Part shown: piece by piece, positions 10,900 through 20,702 of the stretch
Numbering within the stretch: the stretch's first letter is position 1
Layout: every line of letters starts with the position of its first letter
NCBI GenBank assembly: GCA_963752755.1
Contig: CAVVZJ010000022.1
Span: 62,001-126,000 of the forward strand
DNA length: 64,000 nt
Direction of reading: 5' to 3'
From: CAVVZJ01 sp963752755
GTDB taxonomy: Bacteria; Planctomycetota; Planctomycetia; Isosphaerales; Isosphaeraceae
Notes under the pieces: generated by a model
What the model was told of the DNA's origin: nothing
Databases searched by the model: none
Seen by the model: only the letters and a program-made list of their open reading frames with translations
Made by a program: the position numbers and the translations under genes

Positions 10900-12554
10900 A
10901 TGAGTTCGATCGACTTCGGGATTCTCGTCCTTTACGTGGCCGGCTGCACGGCCCTGGGCGCCTGGATGGGCTCAGGGGTCAAGGGCTTGAAGGGATACTT
11001 CCTCGGCGAGAGCAACATCCCGGCCTGGGCGGTGATGATCTCGATCGTAGCCACCGAGACGAGCACGGCCACCTTCCTGAGCGTCCCGGGTATCGCCTTC
11101 CGACCGGGTGGCGATTTCACCTATCTCCAACTCGCCCTCGGTTATCTCGTCGGCCGCGTGGTCGTCGCGACCTTGCTCCTTCCCGCCTATTTCAAAGGTG
11201 AAATCTTCACCGCCTACCAGGTCCTCCAACGCCGCTTCGGCGGCACGACGAAGACGACCGCCTCGATCCTCTTCCTCATCACCCGCACCCTCGGCGACGG
11301 CCTCCGCCTCTTCCTCGCTGCCCTTGTCCTCCGCGAGTTGACACGGCTGGGATATCCCCACCTCGATCGTTGCCATGGGCCTTGCCACGATTGTCTATAC
11401 CTATCTTGGTGGGATACGCGCTGTCATCTGGACCGACGTCATCCAGTTTTTTATCTACATTCTTGGCGCCTGCGTGGCGCTCTGGCTTGATGCTGGGCGA
11501 TATCCCCGGCGGCTGGTCAGGCTTGATGGCGACGGGGCAATCCGCCCACAAGTTCCGCCTCTTTGATTTCACGCTCGATCTCTCGAAACCGTTCACCTTC
11601 TGGGCCGGTCTGATCGGCGGCCTCTTCCTCAATACGGCAACCCACGGCGCTGACCAGTTGATGGTCCAGCGCTACCTCTCCGCCCGTTCGCAACGCCAGG
11701 CCGCCGGTGCCTTGATCGCGAGTGGCGTGGTCGTCCTCGCCCAGTTCGCCCTCTTCCTGCTGATCGGCGTCGGACTCTTCGCGATGTACCGGTCGGTCCC
11801 ACCGGGTCCGGGCGTGCCGACGATCCTCATGCGTCCCGACCGCTCGTTCGCCTACTTCATCGTCCACTACCTCCCCGTCGGCCTCGTCGGCCTCGTCGTG
11901 GCGGCGATCTTCTCGGCGGCGATGAGCACGCTCTCCGGTTCGCTGAACGCCTCTGCCTCGGCCACTGTCAACGACCTCTATCGACCCCTGGTGCCGGACG
12001 CCAGCGAGGCCCACCTGCTCCGCGTTTCCCGCGTGCTGACGGCCGTCTGGGGCCTGGCCCAGATGGGAGTGGCCTTCGGGGCCATCCAGCTGGCGAGCAC
12101 GGTTGTCGAGGCTGCGCTGGCGATCGCATCGTTCGTCACAGGGATCGTGCTTGGCCTCTTCCTGCTCGGCATTCTGACCCGCCGCGTTGGCCAGCGCGCG
12201 GCCCTGATCGGCCTGGTTGCCGGCCTGATCGTGGTGTCGTACGTCGCCCTCGGGTCGCAGGTCCCTGCCCTGATCGGACCGTGGTTGCCTCACGACTGGA
12301 CCCGACCTCTCTACCCGGACCTGCTGTCCGGTGGCGTCGTGGCTGGCGTCGGCGTGACCGGCCTGGCGGTGGCCGCAGTCGTGCCGACGGGCGCGTCCGC
12401 CTGGTGGTTCTACCCCTGGGACAAGGCGATCGCCTGGCCCTGGTATGCTTTGATCGGTTCCTTGACCGTCTTCAGTGTCGGCCTGCTGGCGAGCCTGGCC
12501 GTCCCCGCACCGAATCGACAAACCGAGATCGAGACCGAGGTGATCGGACGATGA
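10900..12554 (+). CDS. Sodium:solute symporter (SSS family), apparent frameshifts
   Basis: Multi-helix Na+-coupled transporter of about 550 aa. Family features are YFLGESNIPAWAVMISIVAT near the N-terminus, ATETSTATFLSVPG, and the core IFSAAMSTLSGSLNASASA, which carries Na+-site serines. Two extra bases, near 11343 (after VLRELT) and 11489 (ALWL followed by MLGDIPGGW in the next frame), split the gene into three frames. The gene stops with TGA overlapping an ATG (12551-12554). The next gene is a cell-wall hydrolase fusion, so a muropeptide-derived sugar such as MurNAc is a reasonable substrate guess, comparable in role to MurP of Bacillus; this is inference from neighbours only. Confidence 0.8.
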
Positions 12555-12600
12555 CAGATCACAGATTCCTTGATGGTTCGATGCGGCCAATGATCCGTCG

Positions 12601-12678
12601 GGTGGCATGCCCACGTCTTCGTGGGCATGTCGGCTCGACGCCGCCGGAGCATGCCCACGAAGACGTGGGCATGCCACC
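12601..12678. repeat. REPIN-like element: perfect 29-bp inverted repeat
   Basis: Bases 12601-12629 and 12650-12678 are exact reverse complements, 29 of 29, separated by 20 bp. Each arm is itself nearly palindromic around CATGCCCACG, so the unit is a pair of REP palindromes facing each other. A close copy lies at 16716-16803. It sits between the symporter stop and the signal peptide of the hydrolase, and the ATG at 12671 inside the right arm is in frame with that signal peptide. REPIN elements are mobilised in trans by RAYT transposases; none is in the window. Confidence 0.85.
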
Positions 12679-15091
12679 CGCCGCCCTGTCGCGCTTCGCG
12701 GTCAGGCTCTCGGGGCTACTGGTCCTGGCCTGGCTCCTGTCGCCCCTCGCGGATAGCTCCGCTCAGGCCGGCTTGCCCGACGCCCCGCCCGCGTCCGTCG
12801 GGATGGACGCCTCCCGCCTCGCCCGGATCGACGACGCTTTGAATCGGGCCGTCGAAGCCGGCAACGTGCCCGGCGCGGTCGCCCTCGTCGGCCGGGGCGG
12901 CAAGATCGTCTATGCGAAGGCCGTCGGCCGACGAGCCGTCGAGCCCGAGGCCGAGCCAATGACCCGCGACACGGTCTTCGACATGGCCTCGCTGACCAAG
13001 CCCGTCGCCACCGCCACCTCGGTCATGATCCTCCTCGAACGCGGTCAGGTCCGCCTCTCCGACCGCCTCGGCCGCCTCCTCCCCGAGTTCGACAACCACG
13101 GCAAGGGCCACATCACCGTCGAGCAGCTACTCCGCCACCGCTCCGGCCTCCTCCCCGACAACCCGATCGGCGACTACGCCGACGGCCCCGAAGCCGCCTG
13201 GAAGAACCTCGCCAACCTCGACCTCCAGCACCCCCCCGGCGAGAGGTTCGTCTATTCGGACGTGAATTTCCAGATTCTCGGTCGAATCGTCGAGAAGCTC
13301 TCGGGAAAGGCGCTCGACGAATTCGCCCTCGAAAATATCTACAGACCTCTAGGAATGGCCTCCACCCGCTTCCTCCCGACCGATGAGGAAGCCTCCGACT
13401 CCTACCTCGACCGGATCGCCCCCACCGAGCGCGACGGCGGCCGGATGCTCCGCGGCGTCGTCCACGACCCCCGCTCCCGCGCCCTCGGTGGCGTCGCCGG
13501 TCACGCGGGCCTGTTCAGCAGTGCCGACGACCTCGCCGTCTTCGCCCAGACCCTCCTCGACGGCGGCCAGGCCCCGAACGGCCATCGCCTTCTCGCCCCG
13601 CTCACGGTCCGCCTGATCACCTCGCCCGGCATCGAGCCCGAGGGGCAGCGTCGCGGCCTCGGCTGGGACATCGGCACCGGCTTCAGCTCCCCCCGCGGCG
13701 CCCTCTTCGGCCCGACCAGCTTCGGCCACACCGGCTTCACCGGCACGAGCGTCTGGATCGACCCGGAGACCCGGACGTTCGTCATCCTGCTGACCAGTCG
13801 CCTCCACCCCGCCGGAGACAAGCCCTCCCCGATCGCCCTGCGCCGCGAGGTCGCGACCCTCGCCGCGGCCTCCATCCTCGACGCCGACCCCCGCCCCGAG
13901 CCGCCCCGCGTCTCGCAAGAACCGGCCCGGACCCACGAGCCCGCCCTCCGTCCCGTCCTCTGCGGGATCGACGTGCTCATCCGCCGCGAGTTCGAGGGTC
14001 TGAAGGGCCAGCGCGTCGGCCTCATCACCAACCACACCGGCCGCGCCCGCTCCGGCGAATCGACGATTGACGTCCTGTTCAAGGCCCCCGACGTCAAGCT
14101 CGTCGCCCTCTTCAGCCCCGAGCACGGCATCCGCGGCCTCGTCGATCGCGCGGTCGGCGACAGCCGCGACGACAAGACCGGCCTGCCCGATCCACAGCCT
14201 CTACGGCAAGACCCGCAAGCCGACTCCCGAGAGCCTCGAAGGCGTCGATGTGCTCGTCTATGACATCCAGGACATCGGCGCCCGTTTTTACACCTACATC
14301 AGCACCCTCGGCCTCGCGATGGAGGCCGCCTCTGAGAAGGGCATCCCCTTCGTCGTCCTCGACCGCCCGAACCCGATCGGCGGCGTCGCCGTCGCAGGGC
14401 CCAGTCCGTGACAAGGGTTTCGAATCGTTCATCGCCTACCACGACCTGCCCGTCCGCCACGGCCTGACCGTCGGCGAGCTGGCCCGCCTCTTCAACGCCG
14501 ATCGCAAGATCGGCGCCGACCTGACCGTCATCCCCTGCGAAGGCTGGCATCGCGTCGGACCTCTACGACCGCACCGGCCTCCTCTGGGTCAACCCATCGC
14601 CCAACATGCGGAGCCTCACCGAAGCCTTGCTCTACCCCGGCGTCGGCCTCCTCGAAGCCTCGAACCTCGCCACCGGCCGCGGCACCGACACCCCCTTCGA
14701 GCGCGTCGGCGCGACCTGGATCAATCCGGTCGCCTTCTCGAATGCGTTGAATCAGACCGGCCTGCCCGGTGTCCGCTTCACACCCGTCCGCTTCACACCC
14801 ACCGAGCGGCAGTACGCCGAAGAGGAATGCGGCGGTGTTTACATCATGATTACCGACCGCGATGCTTTCGACCCGCTCGCTCTCGGGATCGAGATGGCGG
14901 CCGTGCTCCAGCGTCTCTATCCGGAGGAATGGCAGCCCGATGGCTTCCTCAAGATGCTCGCCGACCGCGGCGCCTATCAGGCCCTGCTCGACGGCAAGTC
15001 CGCGTCCGAGATCCGCGCCACCTGGGAGGCCGAATTGAACGCCTTCCGCCAGCGCCGCCAGCCGTTCCTGATCTACCGAGAGGACGATTGA
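12671..15091 (+). CDS. Exported serine hydrolase (beta-lactamase/AmiE-like) fused to NamZ-like DUF1343 domain
   Basis: Two-domain exported protein of about 800 aa. The first domain (to about residue 420) is a class C beta-lactamase-like hydrolase with MASLTKP (S-x-x-K), VYSDVN (Y-x-N) and GHTGFTG. The second is DUF1343, the NamZ exo-beta-N-acetylmuramidase family, with GLITNHTG, LFSPEHGIRG, YDIQDIGARFYTY and LDRPNPIGG. In Bacillus the separate AmiE and NamZ proteins together salvage MurNAc from muropeptides, so the fusion probably does both steps. Three extra bases (near 14188, 14403, 14555) break the second domain. ATG 12671 directly precedes the signal peptide but has no good ribosome-binding site; ATG 12551, coupled to the symporter stop, would add 40 residues encoded by the REPIN. 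Confidence 0.78.
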
Positions 15092-15133
15092 TCCCGGCTC
15101 TTCGCCAACCACCATCCGGCCGAGGTCCGCCCC

Positions 15134-16675
15134 ATGAAACGCTCCCTGGGAATCCTCCTGCTCGCGGTCGCCTCCCTCGTCCTCTTCCGGGCCGCCTCGC
15201 CCCCGCGACCGGCCCACGCCCAGCGCGAACAACCGGCCCGACCGCATGCCGACGGCCCGAACATCCTGATCCTCATCGCCGACGACCACGCCGCCTACAC
15301 CCTCGGCCTTGACGGCGACCCCCACAACGCCACCCCCAACCTCGACCGCCTCGGCCGCCAGGGCGTCTACTTCGATCATGCTTATGTGAATGCTCCCGTC
15401 TGCACGGCGAGCCGCCAGTCGTTCATCACCGGACGCTATCCGCACTCCGTCGGCGTTACTGTGCTCACGACCCCACTCCCCGAGACCGCCGTCACCCTCG
15501 GCGACTGGTTCGCCAGCCGCGGCTACGCCACCGGCGCCATCGGCAAGATGCACTTCAACGGCCCCTCGGCCAACGGCTTCGACATCCGGATCGACACGCC
15601 CGACTGGCGACGCTGGCTCCAGCAACACCCACCCGAGGGCGGCGATCAGCGCCGACCCTGGCGACCCTTCCGCGACCCCGCCGCCGTCTGGCTCAACGCC
15701 GCCGCCCGCGATGTCGGCCTCCCCCTCGCCTCCTGCGAGGCCACCTTCTTCGCCGACCGCGCCACCGACTACTTCCGCTCCCACAAGGAGGCGAACAACC
15801 CGTTCGCCCTCGTCGTCAGCTTCCACGAGCCCCACTCCCCCTTCGTCTTCCCCCGCGCGTGGGCCGGCAAGTTTTCGCCGAAGGACTTCCCCGTCCGCCC
15901 CGTCTCCAACGCCGACCGCCTCGAACAGCCCGAGATCTTCGCCCCGCTCACCCCCGACGACGTCCGCGGCATCCAGGCGGCCTATTACACCTCGTTAAAC
16001 TATGTCGATTCCCAGATCGGCCGCGTCCTCGACGCCCTCGACAAGGCCGGAATCGCCGACGACACGATCGTCGTCTATTGGGGCGACAACGGCTATTCGC
16101 TCGGCCACCACGGCCGCTTCGAGAAGCATATCCTCTACGAACCGGCGGTCCGCGTCCCCTTGATCGTCCGCTGGCCCGGCCACGTCCCCGAGGGCCGGCG
16201 CGTCTCGGAACTCGTCGAGATGGTCGATGTCTTCCCGACCTTGACGGACCTCCTCAAGATCCCCGCGCCGCCCGACCTCCACGGCCGCAGCCTCGTCGGC
16301 CTTCTCGAAGGCGAGCCCGAAGCCAAAGGCCGCGACGCCGTTTTCAGCGAATACCTCGAAAACGAGGAGGCGATGATCCGGACCGACCGCTACAAGCTCA
16401 TCGTCGGCACCGGCCGCCGCCAGCGCCAGGACGGCTACACCACCGGCCGGCCGCTCCCCGGTCCTTACATCCGCCTCTACGACCTCGCCGAGGACTCCGA
16501 GGAGACGACCGACCTCAGCGACCGCGCCGACCTCGCCCCCGTCGTCAAGGACCTCCAGCACCGTCTCTACGAGCGACTCGTCGAGACCCGCCAGGGTCAG
16601 CCATCCGTCCCCGACGGTCTCTCCGAGATTGAGGCGATCCACTGGTGCCTGGTGCCCCGCGACGCCAGGAACTAG
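15134..16675 (+). CDS. Type I sulfatase, secreted
   Basis: Formylglycine-dependent sulfatase of 513 aa with signal peptide (residues 1-29). The catalytic signature is PVCTASRQSFITGRYP, where the Cys becomes formylglycine; the position usually held by Pro is Ala (C-T-A-S-R). Metal-site segments are LILIADDHAAY near the start and YWGDNGYSLGHHGRFEKH near residue 320. It would hydrolyse sulfate esters on exported polysaccharides, an activity for which Planctomycetes are well known; the natural substrate is not predictable. The gene is intact, 43 bp after the NamZ fusion and possibly in the same operon. It ends just before a REPIN-like element. Confidence 0.92.
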   Translation: MKRSLGILLLAVASLVLFRAASPPRPAHAQREQPARPHADGPNILILIADDHAAYTLGLDGDPHNATPNLDRLGRQGVYFDHAYVNAPVCTASRQSFITGRYPHSVGVTVLTTPLPETAVTLGDWFASRGYATGAIGKMHFNGPSANGFDIRIDTPDWRRWLQQHPPEGGDQRRPWRPFRDPAAVWLNAAARDVGLPLASCEATFFADRATDYFRSHKEANNPFALVVSFHEPHSPFVFPRAWAGKFSPKDFPVRPVSNADRLEQPEIFAPLTPDDVRGIQAAYYTSLNYVDSQIGRVLDALDKAGIADDTIVVYWGDNGYSLGHHGRFEKHILYEPAVRVPLIVRWPGHVPEGRRVSELVEMVDVFPTLTDLLKIPAPPDLHGRSLVGLLEGEPEAKGRDAVFSEYLENEEAMIRTDRYKLIVGTGRRQRQDGYTTGRPLPGPYIRLYDLAEDSEETTDLSDRADLAPVVKDLQHRLYERLVETRQGQPSVPDGLSEIEAIHWCLVPRDARN

Positions 16676-16715
16676 CCGACTTCTCCCCCTCTCCACCGCC
16701 CTCTCGATGGTCCCG

Positions 16716-16803
16716 GGTGGCATGCCCACGAAGACGTGGGCATGTTCGGATTCGAGTCCGAAACGCTCCGGCAAACATGCCCACGAAGTCGTGGGCATGC
16801 CAC
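16716..16803. repeat. REPIN-like element, second copy
   Basis: Arms at 16716-16744 and 16776-16803 repeat the 12601-12678 element with a 31-bp spacer. Both arms contain GGTGGCATGCCCACG or its complement; they differ only in the six-base centre (GAAGAC against GAAGTC). The copy lies between the convergent sulfatase and FRG genes, where it could also act as a two-way terminator. Confidence 0.85.
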
Positions 16804-16815
16804 GCAGCCAGCCAT

Positions 16816-17649
16816 TCATCCGGGCGATTCTGGATCACAGGCCGACTCATCCTCCATCCGCCCCGGCCCCGGGCTGTAATACCGCCTGAGCCACCGGCTC
16901 AAGCCGTCGAGCCCCGGATAGAGCACCCGCTCGGTGATGTTGGCCTGGTCCAGCTTGTCGCGGACCTCCCACTTCAGACCGGCCGGCAGGATGATCCGCC
17001 GATAAAGCGCCGGGTGGTCGCGGAGCCAGTCGTCGAGCCGGGCCGTCGCGGAGGACATCAGCGAGAACAGGGCGAACTGGTTGACGATCCGCTCGTCCAG
17101 CGACGGCGGCTCCAGAAAGGCCGGGAACGGCTCGTCGAGGCTCAACGCCTCCAGGTCGCGCAGCGTCCGCGCCGAGCGATCCAGCAATTCGGCCGTGAAG
17201 ACGTCCGAACCTTCCTCGTCGAGCAGGGTCCTCAGCGGCTTCGGCAGGAACTCCCGCGCCTTCACGTAATCGACGCACCACACCACGCCGTCGATCCCGA
17301 AGCACTCCGCGTTCTCTGTGGCGTTATGCAGGGCGACCAGAGGCGAGAACGTCCAGTCCAGCAAGCGCGTCGGCAAGCCGTGGTGCTGGGCGAGGGCGAG
17401 CCAGTTCCAGGCGGAGTCGTCGATCGGCGTGGTCAACCGGGCATACTTCCGGAAGTTCCGGAGCAGGTGACCCTCGTGCTTTGCATACGCACCGCCGAGG
17501 CGCATCAGGCTCGTTTCCAGCCCATACGACGACCGCCCCATCCCCCGGAACGCGAACCGCGAGCGAAATCGCCGGATCGACTCTCGCCACGCACCCTCGA
17601 AGAGACAGTCCTGAAGCTCGCCCCAGTTCGCCGCCCGCACGTCATCCAC
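16816..17649 (-). CDS. FRG domain-containing protein
   Basis: 277 aa. The FRG signature FAFRGMGRSSYGLETSLMRL is at residues 32-51, and ALAQHHGLPTRLLDWT near residue 100 is the second conserved block. FRG domains occur alone and in predicted phage-defence and nucleotide-signalling contexts, but their biochemistry is not settled. The start is GTG at 17649 with GGGAGGGGG upstream. No defence gene is adjacent: one neighbour is a sulfatase and the other a sugar isomerase. The gene is intact and cytoplasmic, with no signal or membrane segment. Its cellular role is unknown. Confidence 0.83.
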   Translation of the reverse strand: MDDVRAANWGELQDCLFEGAWRESIRRFRSRFAFRGMGRSSYGLETSLMRLGGAYAKHEGHLLRNFRKYARLTTPIDDSAWNWLALAQHHGLPTRLLDWTFSPLVALHNATENAECFGIDGVVWCVDYVKAREFLPKPLRTLLDEEGSDVFTAELLDRSARTLRDLEALSLDEPFPAFLEPPSLDERIVNQFALFSLMSSATARLDDWLRDHPALYRRIILPAGLKWEVRDKLDQANITERVLYPGLDGLSRWLRRYYSPGPGRMEDESACDPESPG

Positions 17650-17724
17650 CGAGGCCCCCTCCCCTCGCCCGGTGGCCGGCGCCCCGGAGACGACGCGCCG
17701 GCTTCGGGACAGGGAGCAATTCCG

Positions 17725-17747
17725 GTTCCGGTCTTTGGGACCGGAAC
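17725..17747 (-). terminator. Hairpin after the xylose-isomerase-like gene
   Basis: GTTCCGGTC (17725-17733) pairs perfectly with GACCGGAAC (17739-17747) around a five-base loop. It starts six bases past the stop of the minus-strand isomerase gene. No T-run follows, so termination is inferred from place and stem. Confidence 0.6.
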
Positions 17748-17752
17748 ACGCC

Positions 17753-18799
17753 TCACTTCTTCCCCGTCAGTGCGTTCAGGATCAGCATCTCCAGCTGCTC
17801 GTATTGACGGTTCTTACGGAGCTCCTCCACCTTCGCCTCGTCGATCCCGCGGACGATCTCCAGCAGGCGGTGGAACATCGTCTTGGAGTGCGCCAGGTGA
17901 TACATGGCCTCCTCGGGCGACGTCGTCCGCATCGCCTTGACGTCCAGGCCGACGCACTCGCCATCCTTGCCGTAACCGTTCTTTTCCAGGGCCCAGATCT
18001 GATTGAACGCCCGCCGCAGGTCCACGGAGCCGAAGACCTTGTCCTGATCGTACTTCAGGCCGTTCTGGTCGTTCAGGTGGACGCTCCAGAGCTTGCCGTG
18101 CCAGAGGGCATACGCCATGTCGTCGGCCGGGTCGAGTCCCGCGAGGATCGAGTGGGCGCTCTCGATCAAGACGCCCGAACGCGCCGGGTCGATCGTCCGG
18201 TAGCAGAGGCCGACCATGTGGCCGACGGTCGGCAGGTACGCCTGGTCCATCGGCTCATTCGGCTTGGCCTCGCCGAGAATCCGGATCTCCTGGTCGTGTT
18301 CGAGGATCGCGTTCCAGGCGTCGAGCAGGCGGCCAATGGCCGTCACCCCGTCCTTCGCCTCCCGGATGTAGGTCCCCTCGCGGGCCAGCCAGAGCACGTA
18401 ATTCCGGCAGCCGACCTCGCGCGCGATGTCCACGCAACGCCGTGCCCGGTCGAGGGCGTAGCGACGGTCGGATTCGCTGTTCGAGGTGAACCCCCCGTCG
18501 ATCGTTCGCGGCTCCTCCCAGAGCCTCGGCGCCACGATCTCGACGAACAGGCCCTCGCCGTCGAGCACCTTCTTGACCTCGGCAATCCCCTTCTTCTGCT
18601 GCTCCCAGCTCCAGTCGGCTGGCACGATATCGTCGTCGTGAAACTGTACGGCGTCGAAGCCGAGTTCCTTGTACGCCTTCAATTTCCGACCAAATTCGAC
18701 CTCCTTGCGGACGGCTGGGCCGAACGGATCAGAGCCAGTGCTGATGTTCCAGGGGCCGAAGGAAAACCGATACTCAGGGGAGGCTCCGGTCTGCGGCAT
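17753..18799 (-). CDS. Xylose isomerase-like TIM-barrel protein
   Basis: 348 aa. Xylose-isomerase features are AVQFHDDDIVPADW (active-site His region), LGEAKPNEP (metal Glu and Lys), SAHSILAG in the place of the usual GHEQMAG, and VHLNDQNGLKYDQDKVFG near the C-terminus. It is about 40 residues shorter than the well-studied actinobacterial enzymes but keeps the core. The likely reaction is aldose-ketose interconversion (xylose/xylulose or glucose/fructose); a different hexose or rhamnose-like substrate cannot be excluded. It is transcribed alone, with a hairpin at its end and no xylulokinase nearby. The gene is intact and cytoplasmic. Confidence 0.84.
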   Translation of the reverse strand: MPQTGASPEYRFSFGPWNISTGSDPFGPAVRKEVEFGRKLKAYKELGFDAVQFHDDDIVPADWSWEQQKKGIAEVKKVLDGEGLFVEIVAPRLWEEPRTIDGGFTSNSESDRRYALDRARRCVDIAREVGCRNYVLWLAREGTYIREAKDGVTAIGRLLDAWNAILEHDQEIRILGEAKPNEPMDQAYLPTVGHMVGLCYRTIDPARSGVLIESAHSILAGLDPADDMAYALWHGKLWSVHLNDQNGLKYDQDKVFGSVDLRRAFNQIWALEKNGYGKDGECVGLDVKAMRTTSPEEAMYHLAHSKTMFHRLLEIVRGIDEAKVEELRKNRQYEQLEMLILNALTGKK

Positions 18800-19000
18800 G
18801 GCGGGTTCCTCGGACGGTTCGTTCGGGAGAGAGTGGTGGAAGGACCAGGGTCAATCGCAGTAAGATAATCGATCGGAACCGGGCGGTCAGCACCCTCGAT
18901 CCCCCGGCCTGGACCTGATCAATCCGGCGGTGCGGCCCTCCGTGCCGCCCTGCCCTGCCAACGGCCCACCGGCACCCGCCCCCGACCGACGGAGGGACCG

Positions 19001-19303
19001 ATGCGTCTCTGGCACCTCCTCTTCCTGGTCTTCTTCAGCGCTCTGCTTCTGGCGATCTGGCGCAGTGAGGTGGGTCGGGTTGCCTTGATCGTCTTCTTTA
19101 CTGGCCTCGCCGAGGTGATCCTGGGTGTCACCGCCGTGATGAATCTCTTCAAGACCCTCGGCGCCTTCGGCCACGCTCGCGGCCTCGCCGCTCACGTCGA
19201 GGCCCTCGCGGCGACGGCCCTGGTCCTGATGGTCGCCACGATCGGCATGAACGCCGTCCTCTGGTGCGGCACCGCGATGTTGCAGCGGATTCTCCACTGG
19301 TAA
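19001..19303 (+). CDS. Small membrane protein, unknown
   Basis: 100 aa with about three hydrophobic segments (residues 4-19, 26-47, 65-92). I do not recognise a family. GGAGGG stands seven bases before the ATG, and the ceramidase gene follows 34 bp later, so the two are probably co-transcribed and the protein may help that enzyme or share a membrane-lipid role. That link is inference. There are no Cys or His clusters that would suggest metal binding. Confidence 0.6.
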   Translation: MRLWHLLFLVFFSALLLAIWRSEVGRVALIVFFTGLAEVILGVTAVMNLFKTLGAFGHARGLAAHVEALAATALVLMVATIGMNAVLWCGTAMLQRILHW

Positions 19304-19337
19304 ACCGGCCCTTCGGATTCGGCTACGGGAGACGACC

Positions 19338-20702
19338 ATGATGCGCTGGCAAGACCGACCCCGTCTCGAAGTGGGCTACGGCGAGGCTGATCTCGACGCC
19401 CCCCTCGGTGGCTCGATGCCCGGCTACTTCACCGACCGCAAGGCCACCGGCTTCCTCGACCGATTGAAGGCCAAGGCCGTCGCCTTCCGCCGCGGTGACG
19501 TCGCCGGCGCCCTCGTGGCCCTTGACCTCGTCGCCTACGGCTCCGACCAGGTCGCCCGCTGTCGCCAGGCCGTCGCCCGCTCGGCGACGATCCGCGGCGC
19601 CGGCACCGGGGCGTCGAAGATCCCCCCTGCCCACGTCTGGGTCCACGCCACCCACACCCACACCGGCGCGATGACCCCGCGCCACTTCACATCCGATGCC
19701 GCCGAGATCGTCTCCGACATCTACATCGGCGAGGTGGATGATGTCTGGAACGTCACCTTGCCCGACAAGGTTCTCCTGGCTGTCCAGAACGCCCTGGACG
19801 CCCGCCGCCCCACCGAGATCGAGCTGGCCCAGGGTCCCGCCCCCGACCTCGCCTTCTATCGCCGCTTCAAGATGAAGGACGGCACCGTCCGCACCAACCC
19901 CGGCCGCAACAATCCCGACGTCGTCGCCCCCGCTGGCGAGGTCGATCCGACCGTCACCGTCTATCGGTTCCCCGCCTCGAAGACCCTGATCGTCATCTTC
20001 GGCCTCCACCCCGACGTCATCGGCGGCACTCAGTACTCGGCCGACTACCCCGCCCACCTCACGGCTCGCTTGCAGGAGCAGTTCGGCCGCGACTGGGGAG
20101 TCCTCTTCCTCAACGCCGCCTGCGGGAACATCAACCACATCGACGTCTCCAACGTGGACCAGAAAAAAGGCACCGAGGAATCGACCCGCATCGGCCGCTC
20201 GCTCGGTGACGCCGCCATTCGCGCCCTCTCCAGGCCCGAGACCCTCATGGGCGACGCCCTCGCCTTCGCCTCCCGCGTTGTCCCCAGCCGCCTCCGCACC
20301 ATCCCCGAGGAGGTCGTCCAGCAATCCGAGCGTCTCCTTAAGGATGACCCCGCCAAGGCCCGCTCCTTCAATGGCCTCTTCGCACCCGCCGCGGTCGTCC
20401 TCGGTCGCACGAAGGAGCGCGAGCAAGCCGCGGAGATCTCCGCCCTCCGCCTCGGCCCGACGGCCCTCGTCGGCATGCCCGGCGAGATCTTCGTCGAGCT
20501 CGCCCGCCTCGTCCAGCACGACTCCCCCTTCGACCCCACCCGCCTCATCGGACTCACCAACGGCGGCCTCGGCTACATCCCCACCGCCGAAGCGTACGAG
20601 CAAGGCGGCTACGAATCCGGCTACCGCTCCGCTCGCTTCGCCCCCGGCACCGGTGAGCTCTGGGCGAAGACGGCAATCTCCTTGCTGAACGGCCTGGCCT
20701 GA
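19338..20702 (+). CDS. Neutral/alkaline ceramidase N-terminal domain protein
   Basis: 454 aa. The family block HATHTHTGAMTPRH near residue 110 holds the Zn-binding histidines of neutral ceramidases, and FLNAACGNINH near residue 260 matches the conserved active-site region of the family. It would hydrolyse an amide such as in ceramide-like lipids; many bacterial members are of uncertain substrate. There is no signal peptide, and the C-terminal beta domain of the secreted enzymes is absent, so it is a one-domain, probably cytoplasmic version. GGGAGA precedes the ATG; a second ATG three bases on is equally possible. The gene is intact. Confidence 0.85.
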   Translation: MMRWQDRPRLEVGYGEADLDAPLGGSMPGYFTDRKATGFLDRLKAKAVAFRRGDVAGALVALDLVAYGSDQVARCRQAVARSATIRGAGTGASKIPPAHVWVHATHTHTGAMTPRHFTSDAAEIVSDIYIGEVDDVWNVTLPDKVLLAVQNALDARRPTEIELAQGPAPDLAFYRRFKMKDGTVRTNPGRNNPDVVAPAGEVDPTVTVYRFPASKTLIVIFGLHPDVIGGTQYSADYPAHLTARLQEQFGRDWGVLFLNAACGNINHIDVSNVDQKKGTEESTRIGRSLGDAAIRALSRPETLMGDALAFASRVVPSRLRTIPEEVVQQSERLLKDDPAKARSFNGLFAPAAVVLGRTKEREQAAEISALRLGPTALVGMPGEIFVELARLVQHDSPFDPTRLIGLTNGGLGYIPTAEAYEQGGYESGYRSARFAPGTGELWAKTAISLLNGLA

